DNA from: Symbiodinium natans
Lineage: Eukaryota; Sar; Dinophyceae; Suessiales; Symbiodiniaceae
Assembly (NCBI GenBank): GCA_905221605.1
Contig: CAJNDS010002268.1
Location: 133,232-197,231 of the forward strand
Direction: 5' to 3'
DNA: 64,000 bases
Within the stretch, counting starts at the first letter, position 1, and each line of letters starts with the position of its first letter. A program made the translations under genes and the position numbers. Below, one piece after another: positions 8,985-20,010 of this stretch. Under the pieces are notes generated by a model, which ran no database searches, had not been told where the DNA came from, and worked only from the letters and a program-made list of their open reading frames with translations.

Positions 8985-9320
8985 TTTCAGGGTTAAGGGT
9001 TTATAGTTTAGCGGTTTGGGAGTTCAGGGGTTCAGGAGTTTAGGGTTTCCGGGTTTTAGGGGGGTTTAGGAGGGGTTTTGGGGGTCTAGGGTGTCGGAGG
9101 GCCTAGGAGGGTCTAGGGAGGTTTAGGAGAGGTTAGCGGGTTAAGGGTTTAGGGGCTTTAGGGGGCCTGGGGGGTTTAGGGGGTTTAGGGGGTTTAGTGG
9201 GTTTCGTGGGTTTCGGGGGTTCAGGGTCAGCGTCTAGGGTTTAGGGGTTTCGGGGCTTGGGTGTTTAGGGTTTAGGGTTCATGGGGGCTTTGGGGTTTAG
9301 GGGGCTTAGGGGGCTTAACC
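8985..9320. repeat. Degenerate GGGTTTAG-rich array
   Basis: About 330 bp of GGGGGTTTAGG, GGAGGTTTAGG and related variants with no gene. Confidence 0.85.
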
Positions 9321-10084
9321 CCCTGTAAACCAATAAGAGTCTTCTCAGGTTACCCTTGGCTCGAGTACTCAGGGCCCTTTTTTATCCATAGCATGCTGCA
9401 ACGTGCCCTGAAACGCTTGTAAATGCAAGGCACCTCGCCCTTTCACTGCGTTTCTGAAACAAGCAATTTCAGGACCCTATGCCCTTAAACCCGAAATCCT
9501 AAACCCTAAACTATACAGCCTGGCAGCCTGGCCTTTTGAGCTTAATCCCTACAGCCCTAAAGCCCCCAGGCAAGCCGAACCCAAATACTATAATCCTTAA
9601 ACCCTAGAGCCTAAAGCCCATACCCTATCACCCTGAACCCCTTACAAGGTAGACCACCGCAGCCGCTTGTATTAAGGGGTATCATTTGGGACCCCTAGAA
9701 GGGACCCTTAATCTATTCCCCTATATCACCCTTATATATTTATATATATATATACACCTCATGTAGTCCCTAAATGACACCCTGAACCCTAAACCCCAGA
9801 CCCTAAACCCTAAACCGTAAACCCTAAACCCTAAACCCTAAACCCTAAACCCTTCAAGGCCTAAACTCCTAAAGAATCCCCGAAGGCCCCTTATAAGGGT
9901 CCCTCCTTTGGTCCCTTGCGTGTATCCTGGCAGGGGCAGCTCTGTGCTACTCACTTCGTGTCCCACGACATGTCACGATGCCTGGTTGGTCTTTTATGGG
10001 CTTAGGGTGTAGGGTTTAGGTTACGGTTACCCTAAACCCTGGACCCTGAACCCTGAACCCTGGACCCTAAACCCTGAACCCTAG

Positions 10085-10190
10085 ACCCTGTTCCCCGAGC
10101 GGTGGTCGCATGTTGGGGCGAATGTCATAATTTTAGCCAACGCCGTGTTCACCGTACACCGTTTTACAAGGATTTTGATGCCAAGCCTTG
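10085..10190 (+). CDS. Exon candidate, hydrophobic core
   Basis: FPERWSHVGANVIILANAVF then TVHRFTRILMPSL, C-strand ITS upstream and a G-rich tract downstream. Splice borders are unclear. Confidence 0.35.
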
Positions 10191-10525
10191 GTGGGGGGGG
10201 GGGGGCGGGGGGCATGGGGGGTAGGGCGGGTAGGAGCTGCGGTTTAGGGTTCATGGTTTAGGGTTTAGGGTTTAAGGAGGGGTAAGGGGAGGGTTAGGGG
10301 GAGTACCGGGGGGGGAGGCCGGGGTAATTGTTGCACGGACTCCTGCATGCTCCAAAGTCAGAAACAAAGCTTGATCGAACCTTGAGTGGGCCCTGCTGAG
10401 GGTATACCTTCTGGAATGCTTATACAACTTATATAACCCCTACATCACCCCTGAGGTCCCTCATACGTGTCCCTCTTTTAGGCTTTGCCCTTGGGACACC
10501 GAATCAGATGTCTGCCCGAACCCCA

Positions 10526-10665
10526 AACTAAACCCTAAACCCTAAACCCTAAACCCTAAACCCTAAACCCTAAACCCTAAACCCCAAACCCTGAACCCTG
10601 AACCCTGAACCCCAAACCCCAAACCCCAAACCCCAAACCCCCAAACCCCCAAACCCTAAACCCAA
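10526..10665. repeat. ITS array, CCCTAAA then CCCCAAA
   Basis: Canonical units pass into a CCCTGAA block and then a CCCCAAA block, showing stepwise local homogenisation. Confidence 0.95.
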
Positions 10666-10678
10666 CCTTCATCCCAGG

Positions 10679-10770
10679 AGAGGCCTTGTCTGCGAACGTG
10701 GAAGGTGTGAGCCTTCCGCGCCGGACGGAGATCTGGGTGGTGGCCCCGAGGGTCCCTAGAGAGGGATTAG
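10679..10770 (+). CDS. Exon candidate with possible GA donor
   Basis: Frame EALSANVEGVSLPRRTEIWV then VAPRVPREG. Acceptor CCCAG|GAG. The exon abuts GATTAGGG, so the donor would be non-canonical GA, which dinoflagellates tolerate. Confidence 0.4.
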
Positions 10771-10955
10771 GGTTTAGGGTTTAGGGTTTAGGGTTTAGGG
10801 TTTAGGGTTTAGGGTTTAGGGTTTAGGGTTTCTTGCTATACTTCTGAACTATCAAAGAGATTTTCCTTCAGCATCCTTCAATTATACATGGGTTCTGGGT
10901 TTAGGGCTTTATTGACGACTTCATTGAGTGATTGACTTGTCAAAGAAGATGAGCT

Positions 10956-11241
10956 GAGACCGTCACCAGGGAGGACGACTTCTTCAAGATCACAGTCTCC
11001 TTCAACAGGAAGGACCACACAGTCAGCGTCAATGACGCTGAATACCCTCAAGCCAACTCACAAACTCAGGGAGAGCAGTGGGCAACAGGAAGGTTCAGTC
11101 CTTCTTCTTTGGCAACAAGTTGTTGAACGGGCACGTGAACATGCAGTTCAAGTGGGGCATCACAAAAGGACGCCGTCATCACCATCACCAACGATGCGCC
11201 ACCAAAGAAAGAGCTCAAGTCCAGACCGCTCGTCATCGCCG
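10956..11241 (+). pseudogene. Frame-disrupted coding remnant
   Basis: Three consecutive coding-like stretches lie in alternating frames: ETVTREDDFFKITVSFNRKD (frame of 10956), GNRKVQSFFFGNKLLNGHVN (shift near 11077), then DAVITITNDAPPKKELKSRP (shift near 11168). The last ends at a GTAAAC donor. Either an old exon with two indels, an exon with indel errors in the assembly, or two exons without a visible intron. Product unknown. Confidence 0.4.
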
Positions 11242-11249
11242 TAAACCGG

Positions 11250-11640
11250 AAACCCTAAACCTCCAGCCCCTAAACCCTCAACCCCTAAACCTCTAAGCCC
11301 TAAACCTCTAAACCTCTAAACCTCTAAACCTCCAAACCTCCAAACCTCTAAACCTGAACCCTGAACCCTAAACCCCTAAACCCCTAAACCCCTAAACCCC
11401 TAAACCTCTAAACCTCTAAACCTCTAAACCTCTTAACCCTCTAAACCTCTAAACCTCTAAACCTCTAAACCTCTAAACCTCTAAACCTCTAAACCTCTAA
11501 ACCTCTAAACCTCTAAACCTCTAAACCTCTAAACCTCTAAACCTCTAAACCTCTAAGCCTCTAAACCTCTAAACCTCTAAACCTCTAAACCTCTAAACCA
11601 ACCTCTAAACCCTAAATCCTGAACCCTAAACACTAGTGTC
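11250..11640. repeat. CCTCTAAA octamer array
   Basis: More than 30 AAACCTCT octamers, a homogenised variant of CCCTAAA, bordered by CCCTAAA and CCCCTAAA units. Confidence 0.95.
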
Positions 11641-12183
11641 TGGATGGGACAGATGCCTGACACCCGAGGCCCCTGTCCGGAGTCCTTATTCCCCTTTTTA
11701 GGGTTTAGGGTTTAGGGTTTCGGGTTTCGGGTTTCGGGTTTCGGGTTTAGGGTGGTTCCCTTATGAACCGCTTTATACCACATAGGGTGTACATTTAGGG
11801 TTCAGGTCGTTTCACCCCTGTCGGTCTCCCAGCGGATCTGTGGGGCCTGAACCTAACGCTACTTGTGTTTCGAGTATGAGGCCTCGTGCTTCTTTTTGCC
11901 GAAGGCCATGCACAGCCACTGCCCAAATCCTAGGCCCAAACCCCTGCCTTCCATCAGCACGAACTTTGACCTTGATTCTCCGAAAGTTTTTTGGTTTCGG
12001 GTGTAGGGTTTAGGGTTCAGGGTTGAGGGTTTAGGGTGAGAGTTTAGGGTTTAGGGTTGAGTGTTTAGGGTTGAGGGTTTAGGGTTTTAGGGTTAGGGTT
12101 TAGAGTCTGGGGAAATGGGCTTCAGTGAATGCTCTGCGCCGCGGGCCTCATTGTTTCCGTGAAGTCCCGGCGCACATGGGAGC

Positions 12184-12350
12184 AGAGTAGGCCCTTACAG
12201 TATTTCATGGGTTGCCCTACTCCCCCTCTATGCTACTTAGGGTTTATGGTTTAGGGTTCTGGGATGCTGCCCCCCCTAGGTTCCCTTGTAATTAAGCCCA
12301 AACCAAAAAGGGCACCCTTCTCATTCCTAGGTTACTGTTGGGTCTAGAGG
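12184..12350. repeat. Family C element with embedded TTTAGGG
   Basis: AGTAGGCCCTT, CATGGGTTGCCCTACTCC, a short TTAGGGTTTA stretch, AACCAAAAAGGGCACCCTTC and CCTAGGTTACTG. The CATGGGTT..CTACTTAGGG part also occurs at 28446-28556, where the telomere insert is longer. Confidence 0.6.
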
Positions 12351-12892
12351 AGCAGCGAAGCCTCAAGTGCTAAGCCCCCTTATTCCAACTAACTCTATAA
12401 AGCCTAAACCTCCTCTCCCCTAGACCAAACCCCCAAGAAAGAAACAAGGTGATGATCCCTAAATTGCCCTTAGAAGGAAGAATCTTTTGTATTCCTCAAA
12501 CCCTACAACCCTGAAGCCCTAAACACTAACCCCTAAAACCCTAAAGCCAGAAACCCTGAAAACCATACGCCTTTTACACCTTATAACCCTAAACCCCCAA
12601 ACCCCTTAACCCGAAAACCCTCCTCGCTACGCCCTAAAACCCTGAACCCTAAAACTCGAAACAGTTTCACCGTTCAGTCCTGGAACCTTTAAGCCCTGAA
12701 ACCCCGAAACTCTAACCCTAAAACCCTCCAACCCTACAACCCTAAAACCCTAAAACCCCTAAAGCCCTGAAACCGTAAAACCCAGAAAGCCTAAACCCTG
12801 AGCCCCTGAAACCCTCAACCCAAACCCTAAAACAGCCCTAAAACCCTATTTTAGAAGCTCCCCAAACCCTAAACAAGAAAGTAAAAACCGAA

Positions 12893-13008
12893 ACCCTAAA
12901 CCCTAAACCCTAAGCCCTAAGCCCTAAGCCCTAAGCCCTAAGCCCTAAGCCCTAAGCCCTAAGCCCTAAGCCCTAAGCCCTAAGCCCTAACCCCTAAGCC
13001 CTAAGCCT
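12893..13008. repeat. CCCTAAG variant ITS array
   Basis: About 13 tandem CCCTAAG units following degenerate AAACCCT-type DNA from about 12480. Confidence 0.95.
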
Positions 13009-13326
13009 AAAACCCATGCCCCTTTCACGGCCCAGGTCGATCACGATGACTTTCCATCCTGGCTTTGCGACTGTGCAGCTGGAAGGTGCCTTTTGACGCC
13101 GTGGGGTCTTAGAGTTTAGGGTTTAGGGTTTAGGGTTTAGGGTTTAGGGGTCTCGGGGTCTGGGGGTCTGGGGGTCTTGGAGTACTAGGGTGTTGGGGTC
13201 TTTGCGTCTTGGGGTGTGGATGTCTTAGGGTCTCAGGGTCTTGGGGTCTGAGGGCCCCTTGGGGTCTGGATGTCTCAGGGTCTTAGGGTCTTAGGGGTTT
13301 GAAGGGTTGCGGGATTAGGGTCGCAG

Positions 13327-13446
13327 ATGCGGGAATGCACTGACGAGCACGTCAAGTTCTTGGCGGGCTTCTTCATGAAGGCAAACTTTCTGGCCGAGCA
13401 TAGGAAACGCAAGCAGGTGGACAAATGGGACATTCAGCCCAACTGA
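13327..13446 (+). CDS. Terminal exon candidate, basic C-terminus
   Basis: Forty codons ending in TGA: MRECTDEHVKFLAGFFMKAN then FLAEHRKRKQVDKWDIQPN. Acceptor GGGTCGCAG| lies at the end of a GGGTCT-type repeat and C-strand ITS follows within 25 bp of the stop. The frame is clear and GC-rich at third positions. Product unknown. Confidence 0.55.
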   Translation: MRECTDEHVKFLAGFFMKANFLAEHRKRKQVDKWDIQPN

Positions 13447-13554
13447 GTCCCGGTCATTTACCACAGGAAAACCCTAAACCCTGAACCCTAAACCCTGAAA
13501 CCTAAACCCTAAACCCTAAACCTTAAACCCTAAACCCTAAACCCACCCTCCAAG

Positions 13555-13619
13555 GCGGAGGAGGGCGGAGCAAGCGCCCCGCTTACACGAGCGAGTTTCA
13601 GTTCGATCGCCTGGCATGA
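13555..13619 (+). CDS. Terminal exon candidate upstream of MITE-A copy 2
   Basis: Frame ...SKRPAYTSEFQFDRLA followed by TGA five bases before the element. A second frame reads through to the element edge (SFSSIAWHDG) and would continue after it (ERLVRRELLATRRVSF), so exon interruption cannot be excluded. Confidence 0.35.
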
Positions 13620-13623
13620 CGGG

Positions 13624-13851
13624 CTTGGAGGTTCATGGTACATACTATAACCAATTATGACGTTTAGGGTGTAGGGTTTAGGGTGTAGGGGTTAGGGTGT
13701 AGGGTTTAGGGTTTAGGCTTTAGGGTACTTGTTAACCAGTTGTAACTGTACTTATAACTCTCGAAATAAGCCCCTTAAGTGCCCCAATATAATTACAGGT
13801 ACAGTTATAAGTACAGTTATAAATGGTTACGAAGTACCATGAATCCTCAAG
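13624..13851. mobile_element. MITE-A copy 2 with ITS inside
   Basis: Left TIR CTTGGAGGTTCATGGTAC and right end TACCATGAATCCTCAAG. A roughly 70-bp TTTAGGG/GTAGGG array (about 13662-13729) interrupts the left arm. The 25 bp before the array (GGTACATACTATAACCAATT...) and the 25 bp after it (GGTACTTGTTAACCAGTTGT...) are imperfect copies of the same MITE segment, so the array is flanked by a duplication. Confidence 0.7.
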
Positions 13852-13973
13852 GAGAGGCTTGTGAGACGAGAACTTTTGGCTACACGTCGCGTTTCATTCG
13901 TGTTTAGGGTTTAGGGTTGAGGTGGAGTTTAAGGGAGTTGCCTCGACCTCCAATTGCAGTTCTTTTGTTTCAG

Positions 13974-14058
13974 GGGTGGGGGCAATTTTCACTGAATGCG
14001 TTAGGCAAACTATACGAACTAGGTATCTATGTAGAGGAACCAAAAAAGCAGGGTCTAG
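13974..14058 (+). CDS. Exon candidate, Sel1/TPR-like motif
   Basis: Frame GWGQFSLNALGKLYELGIYV then EEPKKQGL. The A-L-G-x-L-Y-E-x-G-x-x-V spacing resembles a Sel1-type helical repeat half. Acceptor TTTGTTTCAG|GGG with a good pyrimidine tract, donor CTAG|GTTCC. One repeat is too short for firm assignment. Confidence 0.4.
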
Positions 14059-14115
14059 GTTCCTAAACCTTACCCCTGAACGGCACACCCTAAACCCCAA
14101 ACCCTCAACCCCAAG

Positions 14116-14228
14116 CCTTCAGTTTTATATGTCAGGCCCTAACAGATGCGAGCCCGAGTATCCTTGTTGCCCGCCTGTTCCTCTGTGGCCCCATGTGCTT
14201 TCGTCATTACCGCCATACCTACAAGTGA
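14116..14228 (+). CDS. Terminal exon candidate
   Basis: FSFICQALTDASPSILVARL then FLCGPMCFRHYRHTYK and TGA. A second + frame is also open. Bordered by C-strand ITS on both sides. Confidence 0.4.
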
Positions 14229-14810
14229 AACCCTAAACCCTAAATCCTACACCCTAAACCCCAAGCCCTAAACCCTAAGCCCCTATGTTAGGTTCGGGTG
14301 CAGGGTTTAAAGTCTTGCAGGCAAGACAAACTTCTTAGGGGGAGGGGTCGGGTGGGTGGGGGGGGGGGAACTGTCAAACCCCTCAGGGCTTGTTTTGGGG
14401 CTTTCTCCGCGTTGGGGCTGCGGGTTTAGTGTTTCGTTTAGGGTAGGGCCAGCTAAGGGGCAGTTTAGTGAATCTAGGGTTCAGGATGGGGGGGTCTTCG
14501 GAACCCTGAACCCGAATTAAACCCTAAACCCTAAACCCTAAACCCGGGTGCGGGATTTAGGAAGAGGGCACCGATCGGACCCTGATATGTAGGACATCGA
14601 CACCTGAGCCTAAGCCATTGTGCGGGGCCCTCAACCCTTGACCCTGACCCTGACCCCCTACTTGGGTTTAGGGTTTAGGGTTTAGGGTGTGGGGTGTGGG
14701 GTGTGGGGTTTAGGGTTTAGGGTTTAGGCGGTTTAGGGTTTAGGGTCTAGGGTTTAGGGTTTAGGGTTTAGGGTTCAACCCTAAGCCTTGATCCCTATGC
14801 CCCTAAACCG

Positions 14811-14905
14811 TCTCATGGTGACCTGGCAGTTATGGTCCCAACGGCACGGACTGCAGGCTTTGCACAGCGACCTGTCTTGGCTCAGCAGGGATCCAGTGTT
14901 TTCAG
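14811..14905 (+). CDS. Exon candidate, Trp/Leu-rich
   Basis: LMVTWQLWSQRHGLQALHSD then LSWLSRDPVFS. It ends directly at GGGTTTAGGG. Confidence 0.45.
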
Positions 14906-15112
14906 GGTTTAGGGTTTAGGGTTTAGGGTTTAGGGTTTAGGGTTTAGGGTTTAGGGGTTTGGGGATACTTGGGGTTTAGGGTTCAGTGTAGTAGTAGGCT
15001 TTTGGAGTTTCGGTTTAATAGCGTGTTGAGTTTCAGGGTTTGGTGCAAAGAACCATAAAAACACCAGGCATCTGCAAGGCAGCTTAATGCTTATACTTCT
15101 TCTTGCCTCAAG

Positions 15113-15184
15113 GCTCAATGTGAATGTTCAAGGAAGCTTGTATACTGCCCAAGAGCGTCAGACAAGAACCCGTGCAACTTTGAT
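15113..15184 (+). CDS. Cysteine-rich exon candidate
   Basis: AQCECSRKLVYCPRASDKNP then CNF. Acceptor TTGCCTCAAG| with a pyrimidine tract. Four Cys in 25 residues suggest an extracellular or zinc-binding module. The other frames are partly open. Confidence 0.35.
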
Positions 15185-15779
15185 ACCCTTAGAACCCCTA
15201 ACCCCCCCCAAGCCCCCAATTCTAAACCCTAAGCCGCAAACCCCTAAGCCCCAAAGCCCTGGACCCTAACCCCTAACCTAGCCCCAAAACGCTAAGCACT
15301 TTTTCCCAAATCCACCCTAAGCCCCTAAGCCCCTAAGCCCCTAAACCCCTAAACGCCTAAACCCCTAAACCCCTAAACCCCTAAACCCCTAAACCCCTAA
15401 ACCCCTCAACGCCCCAACCCCTCAACCCCTAAACCCCTAAACCCCTCAATCCCTGAACCCCTAAACCCCTAAACCCTAAACTCGAAATCCTAAACACCAA
15501 ACCCGAACCCCCCTTATATAACTCCTTTCAAGGATGATTGGGATTCCGAATTCTTATGTGACCCCCTGAACCCTAAACCCTAAACCCCAAACCCTAAACC
15601 CTAAACCCGAAAGCCTGAACCGCTACACCCCCATTACGAACCATGTAGCCCCTGAGCCGGTTCAGGGTTTTGGGGTTGAGTGTTTTGGGTTTAGGGTTTA
15701 GGGTTTCGGTTTCGGGTTTAGGGTTTAGGGTTTTAGGGCTTTAGGGCTTTAGGGGTTAGGGGTTTAGGGGTTTAGGGGA

Positions 15780-15860
15780 GGGCTTTAGGGTTTTAGGGTT
15801 TTAGGGTTTTAGGGTTTTAGGGTTTTAGGGTTTTAGGGTTTTAGGGTTTAGGGTTTAGGG
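15780..15860. repeat. TTTTAGGG octamer array
   Basis: About eight perfect TTTTAGGG octamers, another homogenised telomere variant. Confidence 0.95.
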
Positions 15861-15874
15861 TTTCGGGCTGAGGG

Positions 15875-15960
15875 CTGAACACCCCCGAGCCGAGGACAAC
15901 CACTACTGCCCCGCGGCCGGCAGGGGTGACTTTGCCAGATCCTCAGATCATGGGTTCCCC
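15875..15960 (+). CDS. Exon candidate
   Basis: AEHPRAEDNHYCPAAGRGDF then ARSSDHGFP, strongly GC3-biased, bounded by a G-strand array on the left and a G10 tract on the right. Confidence 0.4.
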
Positions 15961-16319
15961 TACTACCCGTTTGGGGGGGGGGGGTAAGGAGGTTCGGGTT
16001 TGGGGTTTTAGGGTTTAGGGTGTAGCAGGCCAGTTGCGAAAGGGACTAGGTTTTTGGGGTTTAGCGTTTGGTGCTCCTGGGGTTTAACTTTCTTCTTTTT
16101 TGCCAGGGGAGGGGGGGGGGTGGGGGCTGGGGGTGTTATTGGGGTGTCTTGGTGTTGGGGCTTTAGGGTGTCATTGGGATCCTTGGACTCCAACCACCTA
16201 AACCCTACACCCCAAACCCTAAACCCGAAACCCTAAACCCTAAATCCTGAGCCCTAAAGGCGGAGAACGCTCAAGCGAAGCCCTGCCCGCCGCGATCAGG
16301 CGGCAGGGGTTGGGCTGGA

Positions 16320-16800
16320 GGGCTTAGGGTCTGTTAGGGAATTTATGGTTTAGGGCTTAGGGTTCAGGGTGTAAGGCTTTTCAGGGCTTATGGTTTAGGG
16401 CTTAGGGTTTAGGGTGTAAGGCGTTTAAGGGCTTATGGTTTAGGGGGCTTAGGGCTTGGGGTTTAGAGTTCAGGGCCCAAGGCGTAGGGCTTAGGATATA
16501 GGGCTTAGGTTTTAGGGCTCAGGGTTTAGGGTGTAAGGCTATGAAGGGCTTGTGGTTTCGGGGGCTTAGGGCTTAGGGTTCAGGGCTTAAGGCTTAGGGC
16601 TTAGGGCTTCGGGCTTAGGGTTTAGGGTTTGAGGGGGTTCAGGGCCTCGGGCTTTGGGGGCTTCAGGGTCCAGGGGTTTAGGTTGTGTTATGTTTAGGGT
16701 TTAGGGTTTAGGGTTTAGGGTTTGGGGTTTAGGGTTTAGGGTTTAGGGTTTAGGGTTTAGGGTTTAGGCTTTAGGCTTTAGGCTTTAGGCTTTAGGGTTT
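16320..16800. repeat. CTTAGGG/TTTAGGG/TTTAGGC mixed array
   Basis: Roughly 480 bp of G-strand variants with a semi-regular GGCTTATGGTTTAGG pattern that recurs about every 55-60 bp (about 16340-16560), plus a TTTAGGC block at 16765-16793. Confidence 0.9.
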
Positions 16801-17142
16801 CGGGGGGGGGGGGGTGGAGGGCATGAGGCTTCTGGTTTGCAGCTCTTGGAGTTTAGGGTTCGACGTTACCCGCTCCGAAACCCCCCAGCCCCCAAACCCG
16901 ACGCGCTAAAACTTCAGGCGTTGAGCCAGGAGCCAATTCAGGGGAAGAATTTGCATGGTCCCTTGATATGGGCCCTGAAAGGGGGGGGGGGGCCCTTATA
17001 TACCGCTGATATACCCGAAACAACCCACGGGCCCCTACTTCAGAACCCTTTCGTGGTGCTAAGGGACCATACTCACGGACCCTGTAGCTACCTTTAAAGT
17101 CCAGGAACCGGTGCTGAAAATGCTTTTTGCTTGCATCCTTAG

Positions 17143-17200
17143 GGGAGCTGACTGGGGCTTTCTTGGGGAGTACAAGGACCAGGATGCCGCCCAGCGGTAG
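17143..17200 (+). CDS. Terminal exon candidate
   Basis: Acceptor GCATCCTTAG|; frame GADWGFLGEYKDQDAAQR then TAG. Product unknown. Confidence 0.4.
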
Positions 17201-17352
17201 CCCCGCACAAAAAAAATTGGGGACGCATGTTTTCTCTTAGCTGCTGGGACACAGTTCAGGATTTGGGGTTTTAGGGTTCGGGAATCGTTTGAGGGTTTCG
17301 GGTTTGGTGCAGCCTTGGGCGTTGCAAGGTTCCGGGTTGATTGTATGTGCAG

Positions 17353-17429
17353 GACTCCGGGAGATAGCCTAATCAATCTGGACAGCTGGGATGCACAGGA
17401 GGCGAGTGGATGCCCATGGAACGTCGGAG
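17353..17429 (+). CDS. Exon candidate
   Basis: Acceptor TATGTGCAG|GAC and donor CGGAG|GTGG enclose TPGDSLINLDSWDAQEASGC then PWNVGG. Product unknown. Confidence 0.45.
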
Positions 17430-18840
17430 GTGGTACTGTAGGGGCCTTCTCATTTTAGTTAGGGTTTAGGGCATAGGGACCTATTTTGTTAGTGCGGTAT
17501 TCGAGATAATTCGCTTAGATTTGTGTAGTTGCATAAGTTGTAATACTTTCTGCCGGCTCCTGATGCAGAACCTCGCGATGGCGCAGCGATTTCCAGAACT
17601 TGACACTCCTAAACCCTAAACCATAAACCCTAAACCCTAGACTCTCTTTCTCCGAGTTGTGGTAAATTCAATCCCGAACAGCTTTGGCAGGCTGAAACCT
17701 AAATACCCCAAAAAACCCCTAATCAGTACCCTAAATTAATTGAAACAATGACCCTAAATACCCTATGCAATTATTCTAAATACCCTAAACTAAATACCCT
17801 AAATACCTATACCTTAAATAGCCTAAAATCATTACTTCAAATAACCACAGATAACCCAAATAATGACCCCAACAAACCTAGACTATGACCCTAATTACGT
17901 ACCCCAAAGACCTTGCATCCTAATCAGAGAACGAACCCGCATGGATATGTCCAGGATCCACCGCCTCAGGCCTCGTGAGCGTGTCAGGATGCGCAGCTTG
18001 TCTGCCCAGCGGGGTTTAAGACCGAGTGGCTACATCCTGATTCAGGTGTCGGGATGAAGTTAAGTGAGGGTTTAGGGTTTGGGGTCAGGGTTTAGGGTTA
18101 GGGTTTTGGGTTTAGGGTTTAGGGTTTAGGGTTTAGGGTTTACTGACTACAAGTTTCATGATCCTTCGATCCCAAGCTGACCAGAAGGCACGTTCCCGTT
18201 CTTAGTCAGAGAATTGCCCTTTTGAGGGACTCTGCGCTCATGGTCCATCCCTTTAAAGAACCTCCCCCCCCCCCCCCCCCTCCTGGTACCCTAAGCTCTA
18301 AACCCTAAACCCCAAACCCCATAAACCCTAAAACCCTAAAGCCCTAAACCCTAAACCCTCTCAGCGCTGTAACTTTGGGGGTTCAGGGCTCACAAGGAAG
18401 TTTTTCTGTGCCGGGGAGGGTACCCTGCTTGTTAGGATGCGAGGCTCAGGAATCAGAGCCCCCAAAATGTGGGTTGAGGGTTTACAAACCCGAAACCCCC
18501 ACAAACCCTAAACCCCCCCAAACCCTAAACCCCACAAACCCTAAACCCTGAACCTAAACCCCAAGCCCGAAGCCTAAACCCCCCAAACCCTGAACCCCGA
18601 CAACCCCCAAACCCAAAATCCCCAAACCCCAAACCGCCCTAAAGCCCAAAACCCTAACCCTACACCCCAAACCCCAAAACACCGAAACCCAAACCGCAAA
18701 CCCTAAACCCCGAGCACGCCCAAAAAGTCCTAAACCTCAAACCCCCAAAACCCCAAAAAACCCTAAAAATCCTGAGCCCTAAACCCTAAACCCCAAAAAC
18801 CCCAACAAAACACCCAAAAAAACCAAAAGGCCTCAAATGA

Positions 18841-19018
18841 CCCAGGAGTGCCTTCCTGGCTAAAACCTCAAACCCTGCACCTCCAAACCCCCCAAACAAA
18901 CCCCCCCGCCAAAAAAAAAAATAAATAAATAAACCTAAACCCTAAACCCTAAACCCTAAACCCTAAACCCTAAACCCGAAACCCTAAACCCTAAACACCC
19001 AGGAGTGCCTTCCTGGCT
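18841..19018. repeat. ITS-bearing insert between 21-bp direct repeats
   Basis: The 21-mer starting CCCAGGAGTGCC and ending CTTCCTGGCT occurs at 18841-18861 and 18998-19018. The 136 bp between them is an A-rich segment (poly-A, then AAATAAATAAAT) followed by a CCCTAAA array. The second 21-mer is the start of the exon candidate at 18998-19092. Confidence 0.75.
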
Positions 19019-19092
19019 TCTACCAGTGCGGGTCCGGCCCGCAGGGAGGCGCGCGTTGCGGGGGGGAAGCCTTTGGGGGATCCTCGGAGCCC
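18998..19092 (+). CDS. Cys/Gly-rich exon candidate
   Basis: QECLPGFYQCGSGPQGGARC then GGEAFGGSSEPYERR, EGF-like in spacing but too short to assign. It ends at GGTTTGGGG. Confidence 0.4.
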
Positions 19093-19343
19093 TATGAGAG
19101 GAGGTTTGGGGTTTGGGGTTTAGGGTTTAGGGTTTGGGGTCTGCGGTTTAGGGTCTGGGGTTCAGGGTTCAGGGTTTAGGGTTTTGGGGGGGTTAGGGTT
19201 TAGGGTTTAGGGTTCCGGGAGTGTGCCCTTATTCCCTTTTTTCAGGGTGCATAAACCCCTTTAAGCCAAAAAGGGCGTCCTTCTTATTCCCAAGATACTC
19301 TTGGCTCTCGGCGATCAGCTTGTCCTTTATGGTTTCCATAGCC

Positions 19344-19348
19344 TTTTT

Positions 19349-19378
<30 letters not shown>
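19344..19378. repeat. T15-G20 homopolymer junction
   Basis: Fifteen T directly followed by twenty G. A second T15 junction (T15-G14) is at 33963-33991. Other G or C runs of 10 or more are scattered (3327, 10193, 16801, 18266, 20384, 37917, 40884, 41381, 62528). Confidence 0.95.
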
Positions 19379-19379
<1 letters not shown>

Positions 19380-19745
19380 GAGGGGTTTAGGGTTTTTGCT
19401 TGTAGGCCTTTAGGGCTTAAGGTTTAGGGTTTGAGGGTTTCAAGGTTTCAGTGTTTCACTCAGGGTTTTACGGTGAAATTTAGGGGTTGTCAGGCTTTAG
19501 GACCTTAAGGCTTGAGGCTTATGTAAGCCGTAAACCCAAACCCTCAACCCGTAACTCTACGCCCACACGGCGCACTTCCCATAAAGTTGGGGGGAGGGGG
19601 GGGGGGGCTCCATGTTCGGATTGAGGACCTGCCTGAGCCCTAACCTACACTCTAAACCTAAAACCCCGAACCCTAAACCCCAAACCCCTAAAACCGCATG
19701 TTCCTGCGTTTGAGGTCCCAAGAACAGTCCCGAAAACGGGTTGAG

Positions 19746-19874
19746 GGGCTTCGGGAAGCTACCCGACGAAGCTCTTTTCAGCGATGGTAGGTCAGGCTGA
19801 CCTGCTGGAGGCCCCACACTGCATGTTGGATGAGCGTTCAACCCGACGCCCGACCTTCTCCGCGGGCCAGAAGC
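19746..19874 (+). CDS. Exon candidate, 43 codons
   Basis: SYPTKLFSAMVGQADLLEAP then HCMLDERSTRRPTFSAGQK. Acceptor GTTGAG|GGG and donor AAGC|GTTTAGGG at an ITS unit. A second + frame is open upstream (19700-19790). Product unknown. Confidence 0.5.
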
Positions 19875-20010
19875 GTTTAGGGTTTAGGGTTTAAGGGTTA
19901 AGGGTTTAGGGTTTAGGGTTTAGGGTTTCAATCATTTCTGCAGACCCTCTGTTGCAGCAGACGACGAGAATTAACCAACGACACGTGTGGAATTCCGACA
20001 GAAGCCCAAG

